Below, piece by piece: positions 24,744 to 36,200 of a stretch of 60,878 nt of DNA; the stretch's first letter is position 1, and each line of letters starts with the position of its first letter. The position numbers and the translations under genes are program-made. This DNA is from Candidatus Eiseniibacteriota bacterium (GTDB lineage Bacteria > Joyebacterota > Joyebacteria > Joyebacterales > Joyebacteraceae): contig JAUWCJ010000004.1 of NCBI GenBank assembly GCA_030609365.1, positions 1 to 60,878 on the forward strand, written 5' to 3'. The notes under the pieces are model-generated. The model was given only the letters and a program-made list of their open reading frames with translations, had not been told where the DNA came from and searched no databases.

Positions 24744-26309
24744 ATGAATGTCTCAGCACGAAGGATCCTGTGGGTCGACGATGAGATAGAGATGCTCAAG
24801 CCACACATCATCTTCCTCGAGCAGAAGGGCTTCGAAATAGCTACCGCCGCAGGCGGGAGCGAGGCCCTGGACATGCTCCGTGACGGGCACTACGACCTGG
24901 TGCTCTTAGACGAGATGATGATCGGCATCGACGGACTGGAGACACTCGGGTGCATCAAAGAGCTCGATCCCTCCATTCCCGTCGTGATGGTCACGAAGAG
25001 CGAGGAAGAGGAGCTGATGGACGACGCGCTGGGGCGGCGCATCGACGACTTCCTCATCAAACCGGTCAAGCCGAGTCAGGTCTTCCTCGCGATCAAGCGC
25101 CTTCTGGACGGCAGGAGGATCCAGCAGGATCAGCTGGCGCAGACGTACGCCTCGGAGTTCAACGAGCTCCGCGGCCGGATCATGGAGCCGATGACGTGGG
25201 AGGACTGGATCCAGGTCTACGCCAGGCTGGTCAACTGGGACCTGGAGCTCGACCGGTTCCGCGATGCGGGTCTCAGGCAGACGCACTCCGATCTGGAGCA
25301 GTCCGCCAACGCCGAGTTCGCCCGCTACGTGACCGACGTCTACCTGGACTGGACGAGCGATGCTCCGGACAGGCCCATCCTGTCCGTGGACATATTCGAA
25401 CGGTTCGTGGCTCCCCACCTCAAGGCGAAGAAGAAGACCTACTTCGTCGTGCTCGACTGCATGCGCCTCGACCATTGGATGAGTCTTGTGCCGAGCCTCG
25501 AGCCGTACTTCGACATCGAGAACGACTACTACTACTCGATCCTGCCTACGGCGACGCCCTACTCGAGGAACGCGCTCTTCAGCGGGCGTTGGCCGATCGA
25601 ATTCTCCGAGCAGTTTCCCGAGCTGTGGGCGACGCACTCCCGCGACGTGTTCAGCAAGAACAGGTTCGAGCGGCAGATGATGGACCGGCAGCTCAGCGAC
25701 CTCGGCATCTTCCTTCAGCGTGACCACAAGTACATCAAGATCTACGAGAAGAACGAGGCCGACAACATCAAGCGCCAGATGTCGACTTTTCACGACCTGC
25801 CTTTCGTGTCACTGGTCTACAACTTCGTGGACATCCTGTCTCACTCGCGGTCGGAGTCGGTGATCCTGCAGGAGATCGCGCCCGACGAGCCGGCGTTCCG
25901 CTCGCTCGTGCGTTCGTGGTTCAATCACTCCGCCCTCTACGACATCATGAGGGAGATGGCCCGCCAGGGAGCGACGGTCATCGTGACCACCGACCACGGA
26001 GCGGTGCTGGGGAAGCGCGCCGCGCTCATCAGGGGCAACCGCGACACCTCCACGAACCTCAGGTACAAGTTCGGCAGTAACCTCGGGTGCGACGAGAAGG
26101 AAACCTTCCTCATCAAGGACCCCGCCGCGTACAAGCTGCCGAGCGACGGCGCGAGCAAGCAGTACGCCATCGCCAAGGAGGACTACTACTTCGTCTATCC
26201 GACTGAGTTCCACAAGTACGAACGTCAGTATCGGGGCAGCTTCCAGCACGGGGGCATCTCGCTGGAGGAGATGATCCTGCCCTGTGCCACCATGGTCCCG
26301 AAACGCTAG
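24744..26309 (+). CDS. porX: PorX-like response regulator with C-terminal PglZ phosphatase-fold domain
   Basis: 521 residues. Residues 1-~125 are a receiver domain: RILWVDDEIEMLKPH, phospho-acceptor Asp56 in LVLLDEMM, Thr/Lys switch in VMVTKSEEEE and FLIKPVKPS. There is no DNA-binding domain. Residues ~215-521 form the PglZ/alkaline-phosphatase superfamily domain, with VVLDCMRLDHW, the nucleophile loop LPTATPYSRNALFSG, VTTDHGAV and FQHGGISLEEMILP. This is the PorX architecture; PorX is a metal-dependent phosphodiesterase that regulates the type IX secretion system. The start has a GGAG 10 nt upstream. Adjacent kinase supports the pairing; symbol assigned by architecture, not by a search. Confidence 0.85.
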   Translation: MNVSARRILWVDDEIEMLKPHIIFLEQKGFEIATAAGGSEALDMLRDGHYDLVLLDEMMIGIDGLETLGCIKELDPSIPVVMVTKSEEEELMDDALGRRIDDFLIKPVKPSQVFLAIKRLLDGRRIQQDQLAQTYASEFNELRGRIMEPMTWEDWIQVYARLVNWDLELDRFRDAGLRQTHSDLEQSANAEFARYVTDVYLDWTSDAPDRPILSVDIFERFVAPHLKAKKKTYFVVLDCMRLDHWMSLVPSLEPYFDIENDYYYSILPTATPYSRNALFSGRWPIEFSEQFPELWATHSRDVFSKNRFERQMMDRQLSDLGIFLQRDHKYIKIYEKNEADNIKRQMSTFHDLPFVSLVYNFVDILSHSRSESVILQEIAPDEPAFRSLVRSWFNHSALYDIMREMARQGATVIVTTDHGAVLGKRAALIRGNRDTSTNLRYKFGSNLGCDEKETFLIKDPAAYKLPSDGASKQYAIAKEDYYFVYPTEFHKYERQYRGSFQHGGISLEEMILPCATMVPKR

Positions 26310-26323
26310 CTTGAGGCCCCGAC

Positions 26324-26797
26324 GTGATTGACACCTTCCGCTTCCGGACAGCGTCACCCGAGCAGACCAGGGCGTTCGGGCGGGCGTTGGGTGCGGCGCT
26401 CTCTCGGGGCGCGTTCGTGGGTTTTGAGGGACGGCTCGGCAGCGGCAAGACGGTAGCTATTCAGGGCGCCGCGGAGGGCCTGGGGTACGATGGCTACGTC
26501 ACCAGTCCCACGTTCGTCATCGTGAACGAATACGTTGGGCGCGTGCCGATACTTCACGTCGACCTCTATCGCATCACGGACGCGCGCGAGCTCGAGGACA
26601 TCGGTTACAGGGAGATCTTCTTCGTTGACGGCGTCGCACTGGTTGAGTGGGCCGACCGGGTGCCAGAGCTTCTCCCGCCGGACCGCCTGCGCGTTGTCAT
26701 AGACATCGAGGAGCCGGACGGCCGCGCGTTCACGGTGAGCGCGTTCGGGGACGGTGGAGAGGCGTTACTTGCGCGGCTAAGGGAGTCCTGGTCCTAG
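26324..26797 (+). CDS. tsaE: tRNA threonylcarbamoyladenosine biosynthesis ATPase TsaE
   Basis: 157 residues from GTG 26324. It has the Walker A FEGRLGSGKTVAIQG, YVTSPTFVIVNEY, HVDLYRITD and the terminal FVDGVALVEWADR, all diagnostic for TsaE. It is the P-loop ATPase partner of TsaB/TsaD in making t6A37 on ANN-decoding tRNAs. It is 12 bp ahead of tsaB and followed by rimI, a widely conserved order. tsaD is not in the window. Confidence 0.94.
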   Translation: MIDTFRFRTASPEQTRAFGRALGAALSRGAFVGFEGRLGSGKTVAIQGAAEGLGYDGYVTSPTFVIVNEYVGRVPILHVDLYRITDARELEDIGYREIFFVDGVALVEWADRVPELLPPDRLRVVIDIEEPDGRAFTVSAFGDGGEALLARLRESWS

Positions 26798-26809
26798 GAA
26801 CGAGGGCGG

Positions 26810-27478
26810 ATGCTGATTCTGACGATCGAGACGTCGACACCGATGGAACGGGTGGCCGTTGTCAGGGACGGGGCCGTTCTGGCGGAGTTCACGGAGACCG
26901 TGGGCAGGGGCCACACCGAGAAGCTGCTCAGCGCAGTAGAGTCGGTGCTGTCGCGTTCGTTCGTCCGACTCCGCGAACTCGATGTGATCGCGGTGTCGAT
27001 CGGGCCCGGGAGGTTCAGCGGACTCCGCGTCGGGCTCGCGACCGCGAAGGGACTCGCGACCGCCTCGGGCCTGCCCGTGGCGCCCGTCGAATCTCTGGAG
27101 GCTCTGGCCGAGAGCGCCAGGCCGTACGCGGGGCTCGTCTGCCCGATGCTGGATGCGAGAAGGGGAGAGGTCTACGCCGCGCTCTTCCGTCTGGGCGACG
27201 TCAGGGAGCGGATGCTCCCGGACATCGCGGTCGCCCCCGCCGCGATGATCGAGCGCGTGGAGGCGGTGACCGGCGGGGAGCCGGTTCTCTTCCTCGGCAG
27301 TGGTGTTGCGGAGTGCGCGGACGAGCTCTCCGCGTCCCTCGGGGATCGCGCGCGCTTTCCGGACGAGGAGGTGTCCACGGCCACACCCCTCGCGATGGCG
27401 GCCATTGTCGGAGAACTCGTGCCGCCCGACCCCGCGGAGGCTGCTACGCTCGAGCCCGTCTATCTCAGAGGGATCTAG
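26810..27478 (+). CDS. tsaB: tRNA threonylcarbamoyladenosine complex dimerisation protein TsaB
   Basis: 222 residues, normal length. It opens LILTIETSTPMERVAVV, with GHTEKLLSAVESVL and IAVSIGPGRFSGLRVGLATAKGLA, the conserved TsaB blocks of the ASKHA fold. It pairs with TsaD as a non-catalytic scaffold for t6A synthesis. The C-terminal ~90 residues are more divergent, as usual, ending EPVYLRGI. Confidence 0.94.
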   Translation: MLILTIETSTPMERVAVVRDGAVLAEFTETVGRGHTEKLLSAVESVLSRSFVRLRELDVIAVSIGPGRFSGLRVGLATAKGLATASGLPVAPVESLEALAESARPYAGLVCPMLDARRGEVYAALFRLGDVRERMLPDIAVAPAAMIERVEAVTGGEPVLFLGSGVAECADELSASLGDRARFPDEEVSTATPLAMAAIVGELVPPDPAEAATLEPVYLRGI

Positions 27479-27506
27479 GGCGCCATCGGCCGGGGAGCTG
27501 TTTCAG

Positions 27507-27980
27507 ATGGGCGCGACGCCCCTTCACATCAGACCCATGAGGACCGTCGACCTGGACCGGGTGTGTGAGATCGAGGAGGAGATCTTCCCGATGCCGTGGT
27601 CGCGGACCTCGTTTGAGGACGAACTCGCCGGCAACAAGTGCGCGTTTCCCTGGGTTGCCGAGAAGGCGGGCAACGTCGTCGCCTACCTGGTCTCGTGGCT
27701 CGTCGAGGACGAGCTGCACATAGGCAACATCGCCGTCGCGCCATCGCTACAGGGAGAAGGCGTCGGGCGGGCGCTCTTCGCGCACTGTCTGGACGCTGCC
27801 TGCGAGCGCGGCGTGACGCGGGCGACGCTCGAGGTTCGCGTTTCGAACGCACGTGCCATCGCTCTCTACGAAAGCCACGGGTTCATTCCCGTCGCCATGC
27901 GCAAGGGATACTACTCGGACACCGGTGAGGACGCGGTCGTCATGCTCAAGATGATCCCGTCCGGGGATGAGGGGAATTGA
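27507..27980 (+). CDS. rimI: Ribosomal-protein-alanine N-acetyltransferase RimI
   Basis: 157 residues from ATG 27507 (CGGGGAG upstream); upstream in-frame codons belong to the tsaB shadow. GNAT motif A is IAVAPSLQGEGVGRALFAHCL, preceded by ELHIGNI; the C-terminal half has RVSNARAIALYESHGF and RKGYYSDTGEDAVVM, the RimI signature. It acetylates the N-terminal alanine of ribosomal protein S18 (bS18), using acetyl-CoA. It overlaps the next gene by 4 bp (TTGA). Confidence 0.93.
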   Translation: MGATPLHIRPMRTVDLDRVCEIEEEIFPMPWSRTSFEDELAGNKCAFPWVAEKAGNVVAYLVSWLVEDELHIGNIAVAPSLQGEGVGRALFAHCLDAACERGVTRATLEVRVSNARAIALYESHGFIPVAMRKGYYSDTGEDAVVMLKMIPSGDEGN

Positions 27981-28789
27981 CACATCCGCGTGACAAGGAC
28001 TCCGCTGCCGTCTCCGCCGCCATGAATCTGCTGCTCGATCGCGGGCTCGAGCGACCGGACGTGGCCGTCGTTCTGGGGTCCGGGCTCTCCTCGTTCGTGG
28101 ACGGGCTGGGTGACGCGGTCGTCGTGCCCTACGCGGACATCCCCGGATTTCCTCGTACGGCGGTCAGCGGACATCGCGGTGCGGTGGTCGGCTGCACCCT
28201 CGGGGGGACGCGGACGCTCGTGTTCTCGGGTAGGGTCCATCACTACGAGGGGCATTCTCCCGATGACGTGACGTTCGGCGTTCGGCTCGCGGCACAGATG
28301 GGAGCGGGAGTGCTTGTGATCACGAACGCGTCGGGTGGGATCGACCCGGGATTCGACGTGGGGGATCTCATGCTCATCAGCGACCAGATTGCGGCTGTGT
28401 CAGGCCCCCGGAGACTGCCGCAGAGCACGTTCCGAATGGGCGGCGCCTACTCCGAACGTCTCAGGGCCGTGGCCCGGACGGCCGCGGCGGAACTCAAGAT
28501 CGTGCTCCGCGAGGGCGTCTACATGGGCTCTCTCGGGCCGACGTACGAGACCCCGGCTGAGATACGGATGGCCAGGCTGATGGGGGCCAGGGCGGTGGGG
28601 ATGTCGACCGTGTCGGAGGTGCAGGCGGCTCACTCAAGGGAGCTGGAGGTTCTCGGGATAGCGCTCCTGACAAACGTCCCGCTGCCCGGGCGCTTCCATG
28701 GGACCACTCACGAGGAGGTTCTTGCGGCCGGCAGGCTCGGAGCGGGCGCGCTCGTTTCCCTCGTATCGAACACCCTCGAGAGGCTATAA
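27977..28789 (+). CDS. Purine nucleoside phosphorylase (trimeric PNP type)
   Basis: 270 residues from TTG 27977, with GATGAGGGG just upstream and overlapping the rimI stop. Motifs: VLGSGLSSF, FSGRVHHYEGH (phosphate and base contacts), TNASGGID, LMLISDQI and SLGPTYETPAEIRMARLMGARAVGMSTVSEVQAA. It splits (deoxy)guanosine/inosine into base and (deoxy)ribose-1-phosphate. The purine-site Asn and Glu are usually in VTNAAGG and a later ALLTNxA; here NVPLP replaces the usual NxAAG/NWA segment, so base preference may differ. Confidence 0.9.
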   Translation: MTHPRDKDSAAVSAAMNLLLDRGLERPDVAVVLGSGLSSFVDGLGDAVVVPYADIPGFPRTAVSGHRGAVVGCTLGGTRTLVFSGRVHHYEGHSPDDVTFGVRLAAQMGAGVLVITNASGGIDPGFDVGDLMLISDQIAAVSGPRRLPQSTFRMGGAYSERLRAVARTAAAELKIVLREGVYMGSLGPTYETPAEIRMARLMGARAVGMSTVSEVQAAHSRELEVLGIALLTNVPLPGRFHGTTHEEVLAAGRLGAGALVSLVSNTLERL

Positions 28790-28885
28790 TAGCAGCGGAG
28801 CAGATGCCCCGTGCGGTCGCCGTTGCGACAACGACGACGGCACGACGCGAACCGCACTCCGAGTGGCTGAGAAGGAGCATCCACC

Positions 28886-29788
28886 ATGGACCAGGTATCT
28901 TGGCTGAAGCGGCGCAAGCCCGGAATCAAGGACGCCAAGAGGCGCGAGATGCCGGACGGCCTCTGGCGCAAGTGCGAGGGCTGCGGTGAGATCATCTACC
29001 ACAAGGAACTTGAGCGGAACCTCTGGACCTGCAACAAGTGCGGGTACCACTTCCGGATCTCGGCCGACCAGTACCGCGACATTCTGACGGACCAGGGTTC
29101 GTTCGTCGAGCTCCTGACCGCCCTCGAGTCGAAGGATCCCCTGGGGTTCGTGGACTCAAAGAGCTACGCCGAGCGTATCAGCGACGCCAAGAAGAAGACG
29201 GGCCGCAGGTCGGCCGTCATGACTGGGAGCGCCCGGGTCGACGGGCACCTAGCGATGTTTGCCATTCTCGATTTCAGATTTCTCGGCGGGAGCATGGGCT
29301 CCGTCATGGGCGAGAAGATCGCGCGCCTGACCAGAATGGCCATCGAGGAGCGCATACCGCTCGTGACTCTGTCGAGCTCGGGCGGGGCGCGGATGCAAGA
29401 GGGTATCCTCTCACTGATGCAGATGGCGAAGACGAGCGCGATGCTGGCGAAGCTGCACGAGGAACGCCTGCCGCACATCGCGATCCAGGTGCATCCGACG
29501 ACGGGTGGTGTCACGGCGAGCTTCGCCTCGCTGGGAGACGTGATCGTCGCTGAGCCCGGCGCGCTCATCGGCTTCGCGGGGCCCAGGGTCATCCAGCAGA
29601 CGATCAAGCAGGACCTCCCGGACGGATTTCAGCGGTCCGAGTTCCTGCTCAAGCACGGGATGATCGATATGATCGTTCATCGCAAGGAACTGAAGAGCGC
29701 CCTCGCGAAGCTTCTGGACTTCTTCTCAGACGACAACCGCGATTCGGCGGAGGACGCGCTTGGTCAGGCAAGAAGGCAAGGCCTCTGA
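28886..29788 (+). CDS. accD: Acetyl-CoA carboxylase carboxyltransferase subunit beta
   Basis: 300 residues from ATG 28886 (AAGGAG upstream). The N-terminal zinc ribbon CEGCGEII...CNKCGYHF has all four cysteines. The crotonase-like carboxyltransferase core includes LDFRFLGGSMGSVMGEKI, LSSSGGARMQEGILSLMQMAKTS, THP-like HPTTGGVTASFA and GFAGPRVIQQTI. It transfers the carboxyl from biotin to acetyl-CoA in fatty-acid synthesis; accA, accB and accC are elsewhere. It overlaps folC by 29 bp, the common accD-folC order. Confidence 0.96.
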   Translation: MDQVSWLKRRKPGIKDAKRREMPDGLWRKCEGCGEIIYHKELERNLWTCNKCGYHFRISADQYRDILTDQGSFVELLTALESKDPLGFVDSKSYAERISDAKKKTGRRSAVMTGSARVDGHLAMFAILDFRFLGGSMGSVMGEKIARLTRMAIEERIPLVTLSSSGGARMQEGILSLMQMAKTSAMLAKLHEERLPHIAIQVHPTTGGVTASFASLGDVIVAEPGALIGFAGPRVIQQTIKQDLPDGFQRSEFLLKHGMIDMIVHRKELKSALAKLLDFFSDDNRDSAEDALGQARRQGL

Positions 29789-31070
29789 ATCATACAGGGC
29801 GTGCGTCGACTGGTTGTTCGCACGTCACAGGTTCACGATGAAGCCCGGCCTCGAGCGCGTCGAGTGGCTGCTGGGGGCCGTCGGTTCGCCGCACGAGCAG
29901 TTCAGGGTCGTCCATGTGGGCGGCACCAACGGCAAGGGTTCCACTTCCTGCATGATAGCCTCCGTCCTGCGCGAGCACGATATCAGGGTGGGGCTCTACA
30001 CTTCACCGCACGTGGTCGATTTCACCGAACGGATCCTGATAGGCAGTGAGCCCATCCGCCCGGAACGGGTGGTGGAGTTCGTCGACAGGCTCAAGCCTGC
30101 CGCGGAGGAGATGGAGGCGACCTTCTTCGAGATCGCCACTGCCCTGGCCGCGCTCCACTTCGCCGAAGAGAGCGTCGACATCGCGGTCGCGGAGGTGGGG
30201 CTCGGTGGGCGGCTGGACGCGACCAACGCGCTCGATTCCGTGCTGTCGGTCATCACCGGGATCGCGGTCGACCACTCCGAGATACTCGGCAGCGACATCG
30301 CGGCGATCGCGTCGGAGAAAGCGGGCATCATACGCGAGTCGGGCGCCGTCGTGACGGGCGCCGCCGGCGACGCTCTCGATGTCATCCGCGGAGTCGCCGC
30401 GGCAAGACGGGCGCGATTTGTCTCAGTGCTCGAGGATACTCCGATCGACTCGATCTCGATCTCCTCGAACGGGAGCGCGTTCGATCTTGAATACGACGGC
30501 ACGTCGTACGAGGCACTGTCCGTCGCGATGCTGGGGCGGCATCAGGTCGACAACGCCCGCGTGGCCGTCGTGGCTCTGCACGAGCTGGACACGCTCGGTG
30601 TCTTCTCGCTCTCGGAGGGCCTGTTGCGGCGCGGCCTCTGTGAGGCGTGCTGCATGGGGCGCATGCAGGTCATCGATCAACGCCCGACAATCGTGGCCGA
30701 CGTCGCGCACAATCCCGACGCGGCGGAAGCGCTCCTGTCGTCTCTGCCGGACGTCTTCGACTACGACCGGCTCATCGCCGTCGTGGGCATAATGGGCGAC
30801 AAGGACGTGCGTGGGTTTCTCTCGGCGTTTCGCGACCGCGCGGATCTCGTGCTTCTGACGAGGCCGGCCGGCGAGCGGGCCGCCGATCTCGAGACCCTGA
30901 GATCCGTCGCCCTGGAGCTCGACCTTCCTCATCGTGTCGTCCCCAGTGCGGGGGCGGCGCTCAAGAGCGCGCTCTCGGACGCCCGCGAAGGAGACCTTGT
31001 CTTGGTCACCGGTTCCCACTACACTGTTGGCGACATTCTGACCAGTCTGGGCGTCGGGCAGGCGCTGTAG
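29760..31070 (+). CDS. folC: Bifunctional folylpolyglutamate/dihydrofolate synthase
   Basis: 436 residues from TTG 29760, with GGAGGACGCGC upstream and overlapping accD. It shows the Mur-ligase-like layout: FTMKPGLERVEWLLG, VHVGGTNGKGSTSCM (P-loop), GLYTSPHVVDFTERI, EVGLGGRLDATN, TGIAVDHSEILG, and the late VADVAHNPDAAEALL. It adds glutamate to dihydropteroate and folates, using ATP. An upstream ATG is lacking; the later Met (residue ~27) would cut into the conserved start. Confidence 0.93.
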   Translation: MVRQEGKASESYRACVDWLFARHRFTMKPGLERVEWLLGAVGSPHEQFRVVHVGGTNGKGSTSCMIASVLREHDIRVGLYTSPHVVDFTERILIGSEPIRPERVVEFVDRLKPAAEEMEATFFEIATALAALHFAEESVDIAVAEVGLGGRLDATNALDSVLSVITGIAVDHSEILGSDIAAIASEKAGIIRESGAVVTGAAGDALDVIRGVAAARRARFVSVLEDTPIDSISISSNGSAFDLEYDGTSYEALSVAMLGRHQVDNARVAVVALHELDTLGVFSLSEGLLRRGLCEACCMGRMQVIDQRPTIVADVAHNPDAAEALLSSLPDVFDYDRLIAVVGIMGDKDVRGFLSAFRDRADLVLLTRPAGERAADLETLRSVALELDLPHRVVPSAGAALKSALSDAREGDLVLVTGSHYTVGDILTSLGVGQAL

Positions 31071-31108
31071 CCGGGCACTCCAAGCCGCGTGGGGCCTTAG
31101 GAGGCATC

Positions 31109-32227
<1,119 letters not shown>

Positions 32228-32233
32228 GCCGGC

Positions 32234-33184
32234 GTGAGGACTTATCTGGGCATCGACATAGGCGGCACAAACATCAAGGCCGCGCTCGTGTCGGAGGAGG
32301 GTGGTCTTGTCGCCTTCCTGAGCATGCCCTGGTCGGGAGGTGCGGCGGGTGATGCGGTCGATGTCGTCTCCAGATTGAAGCAGAACCTCACCAGCGCAAA
32401 CGAGGACCACGAGGTCGTTGCCTGCGGTGTAGGGTCGGCGGGGCTCGTCGACACCCGCACGGGAGTGGTCCGCCTTTCTCCGAATCTTTCCGAGTGGCAT
32501 GACGTCGAACTCCGACGGATGGTCGCTGAGGCGGTGGGGCTTCCGACCCGCATCGAGAACGATGCCAACGCTGCGGCATACGGCGAGTACCTGGCCGGCG
32601 CGGCCCGCGGCGCAACCAACGCGGTCGTTCTTACTGTCGGCACCGGCATCGGCGGCGGTCTCATCCTGAACGGCAGCCTCTACAGGGGCAGCGGGTTCGC
32701 GGGTGAGGTCGGCCACATGACGATAGAACGCGACGGAGATCCGTGCCCGTGCGGCAACGCGGGTTGCCTCGAGCGGATGGCGAGCGCCGAGGCCGTGGTC
32801 CGGAGCGTCCGCAGGCTCTTAGACGAGGGACGGGAGTCGGTCCTTGCTACAACGGGAGCTGCGACGGCCCTGACCGCGAAGGAGGTCGGTCGTGCCGCCG
32901 CCGGGGGCGACGCGGTCGCGACGGAAGCCCTGGAGGAAGTGGGGCGGGCGCTGGGCGCCGGTCTGGCGAATCTGGCTCTCACCCTCGACCCCGACGTGAT
33001 AGTGATAGGCGGCGGAGTGGCGGCCGCCGGGGAGCCGCTCCTGGCGCCGACGCGCGCAGAGATGGCCCAACGCTGCTACGGCAGCAGCGTCTCGTTGCCC
33101 CGGGTGGTCCCGGCCGAACTCGGTAACACCGCCGGGGTCGTCGGCGCGGCCCTCCTGGCCCGCGACGAGTTCCCGCCCGTGTGA
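32234..33184 (+). CDS. ROK-family sugar kinase (glucokinase-like)
   Basis: 316 residues from GTG 32234. Phosphate loops GIDIGGTNIKAAL and VGTGIGGGLILNGSL, the catalytic ENDANAAAYGEYLAG, and the ROK zinc motif EVGHMTIERDGDPCPCGNAGCLERMAS. It phosphorylates an incoming hexose with ATP, most likely glucose. It fits with the sugar ABC ATPase just upstream. Its stop TGA overlaps the GTG at 33181. Confidence 0.92.
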   Translation: MRTYLGIDIGGTNIKAALVSEEGGLVAFLSMPWSGGAAGDAVDVVSRLKQNLTSANEDHEVVACGVGSAGLVDTRTGVVRLSPNLSEWHDVELRRMVAEAVGLPTRIENDANAAAYGEYLAGAARGATNAVVLTVGTGIGGGLILNGSLYRGSGFAGEVGHMTIERDGDPCPCGNAGCLERMASAEAVVRSVRRLLDEGRESVLATTGAATALTAKEVGRAAAGGDAVATEALEEVGRALGAGLANLALTLDPDVIVIGGGVAAAGEPLLAPTRAEMAQRCYGSSVSLPRVVPAELGNTAGVVGAALLARDEFPPV

Positions 33185-33231
33185 GACGAGACTCCGCGGG
33201 CAGTGCTGTCCCCGAATCCGGCGGTGTCCCT

Positions 33232-36200
33232 GTGAAGCTGTCCCCGACAGTCATCTCTCTCCTCATCGCGGTGGCGACTGCCGCCTGGCCGGTGGTTCCC
33301 TCTCTTGCCGCCGTTCCTGATGAGCCCGGTTCCGACCAGTTCGTGATTACCGCCGAGCGCGTGGAGGCCGAGGAAGGCCCCCCGGGCAGGATCGTGTGGC
33401 TCGAGGAGAACGTGACAGTAACCCATCTGGGAGCGACGCTCAGAGGGGCGCACGGCATCTACTATGAGACCGAAGGCCATGTCATCCTTGTCGGCAACGT
33501 CACCGGTGAGGATGAGGGGCGAGCCATCGCCTGCGACACCCTGGACTACTTCCTGGACACCGAGATCGCCCATCTCAGGGGCAACGCCTCCTACTCGGAT
33601 ACGTCCGCCACGACCACGGCCGACAGGATCCTGATGCTGAGAGGAGAGAACGTCGTCGTCTGCCGTGGCAACGTCCGCTCCCGGGACAGCGGCGGTACCT
33701 CCGAACTCCTCGCGGGCTCGCTCGTCTACGATTTCGACACCGGTGAGGGCAGGGCCTCCAGGGGGCCGGTTCTCAAGACCTACGATGACGAGGGAGCGCA
33801 GGACGGGACGCTCACCGCGGACGTCATCGAGTTCAGCACGGTCGACGATGCCATCCGCGCCTTCGGTGATGTGACGATCGAGCGTGAGGACATCACGGCC
33901 CTTGCTTCGGCCGCGTCGCTCAGCAGGGGTGGCAGCATCGTGCTCGTGGGCGACCCGTTCGTGCAGCAGGGCGAGGACCGGTTGACCGGCAACCGCATCA
34001 GGGTCTCGACCCGCGACGGCGAGGTCTCGCGTGTCGTCTCCACGGGGAACGCCCGGGCCACGTATCACATCGAGCCGGATGAACCGGAGGGGGATTGGTC
34101 GCATGGCGTCGTGCGCGGCGACACGCTGACCATGTTCATGGAGGAGGGTCAGCCCGTTCTCACGACCGTCAGAGGGCACGCGGAGAGCGAGCACTTGGTC
34201 GGGGAGTCGGGTGAGAGGAACTTCATCACATCACGGACCATCGATGTGCTGTTCACGGAGAGCCTCGTCAAGCGAGTGGCCTTCCGTGGGCAGGCCTCGG
34301 GCACGTATTCCTTCCCGCCGGAAGGGTTGGCGCCAGTCGAGCCGGGGGCGCCCGCAGACTCCGATACGTTGATCGGGCCCCCGGCGCCCGCCGCTCCGAT
34401 CACGTTCGACACCGTCGCTTACCAGAGCAACGAGATCAACTACTACGTCGCCCGCAACCGGATCGTCCTGACCGGAGCGGCACGGATCGACCACCAGACC
34501 ACCGTCCTTTTGGCCGAGGACATCATCTTCGACCCGGACGAGCAGATCCTGGAGGCGTCCGGGAACCCTGACCTCCGCGAGAAGGAGGACAGGCTGGTAG
34601 GTGCGCACCTGAGTTATGACCTTGAGGGGAAGACCGGGACCATCGACGGCGGAGTTACGACGTTCGAGGACGGTCTCTACTATGGCGACCACATCGTCCG
34701 GGAGCAAGACGGCGCACTCAAGGTGGGCCACGGGACCTACACGACCTGCTCCGACCCCAACCCTCATTACCGCCTGGTGTCGCACAGGATGAAGATCTAC
34801 ATGGACGACAAGGTCGTCGCGAAGCCCATCATTCTCTACATCGGTGAGATCCCGGTGCTTGCGCTGCCGTTCTATGTCTTCCCCATCAGGAAGGAGCGTC
34901 ACTCCGGCTTCCTGCTTCCCCAGCTCGAACTCGGGATCACGGAGGGCGAAGGCAAGTTCGTGCGGAACTTCGGGTACTACTGGGCGCCGAGCGACTACTG
35001 GGACGCATCCGTGTGGGCCGACTACTACGAGCTGACGCGGTGGATCGGGCATGTGGAAACCAGATACAAGCGGAGGTACATGCTCTCCGGCAGCGTCGAG
35101 GCGTCCTTCATGCAGGAGCTTGTCTACAACAAGCGCCGCTGGGACCTGAAGTTCAGCCATAGACAGGAAATGGGCAGGGTGTGGACTGCGGGCGCCTCCG
35201 GTGACTTCCGAAGCGACGCGACCTACGCGAGCGATTCCAACCAGAGCATTCAGGAGAGCCTCAACAGGAGCCTCCGCTCCCAGCTCTGGGTCAGGGGGAG
35301 GTGGAGCAGGTATTCACTCGGTGTGACGGTCGACCGGCGCGAGCAGCTGGACGCCGAGACCATCGATGAGCTCCTGCCTAAGGTCGATGTGACGGCCACG
35401 CAGCAGCCGATAGTCGGTCCCGATCAAGAGCTGCCTGGATACGCCTCGTGGCTCAAGAGGATTTCGTTCGGCTGGAGCGCCCGGGCTGTCAACGACCGGG
35501 ACAAGGCCGGGGACGAGACGGTGGTGCGCCAGGGCGTGGGTGTCAAAGGGTCCCTCAAGGGCACCGGGAAGTACCTGGGCTGGCTCAGCCTGTCGCCGCG
35601 GCTCAACTTCAGGCAGGACTGGTACGACCGCGACAAGGAGGGCACGGAGTTCCCCGGCCGGTTCACCTACGACGCGGGCTTGTCGGCGAGGACCACCGTC
35701 TACGGCACGTTCTTCCCGGGGGTTGCGGGTCTCTCGGCCCTCAGGCACATCGTGGAGCCGTCCGCGTCGTTCTCGTGGACGCCCGAGTTCCTGCAGTACT
35801 TCGACGAGAACGGGCAGGACCGTTTCTACAGGTTCAGCGGGTTCGGCTCGACGCCCCGGTCGAAGAAGTCGGTGGGCCTCTCGCTCGTCAACAAGCTGCA
35901 GGCCAAACTGGGTTCGGGCGAGTCGGAGCGGAAGGTAGATAATCTCCTGAGGCTCTCCACGTCGACGTCGTACGATCTCAAGAAGGACGACCGGCCGTGG
36001 TCGGACCTGGTGACGGGGCTGGAGGTCCGCCCGGGGCCCGCGGTCTCGATGAGATGGAACGCCCGCCACGACGCCTACGACGGCGCGATAGAGAACTCGA
36101 CCGTTACGGCCACCGTCAACCTCAGTGGGCAGCCCTCCGCGGTGTCGGCGGAACCGTGGGAGGACCGCGTCGCGCAGACGGATTCTCCAGCCGACCAGCT

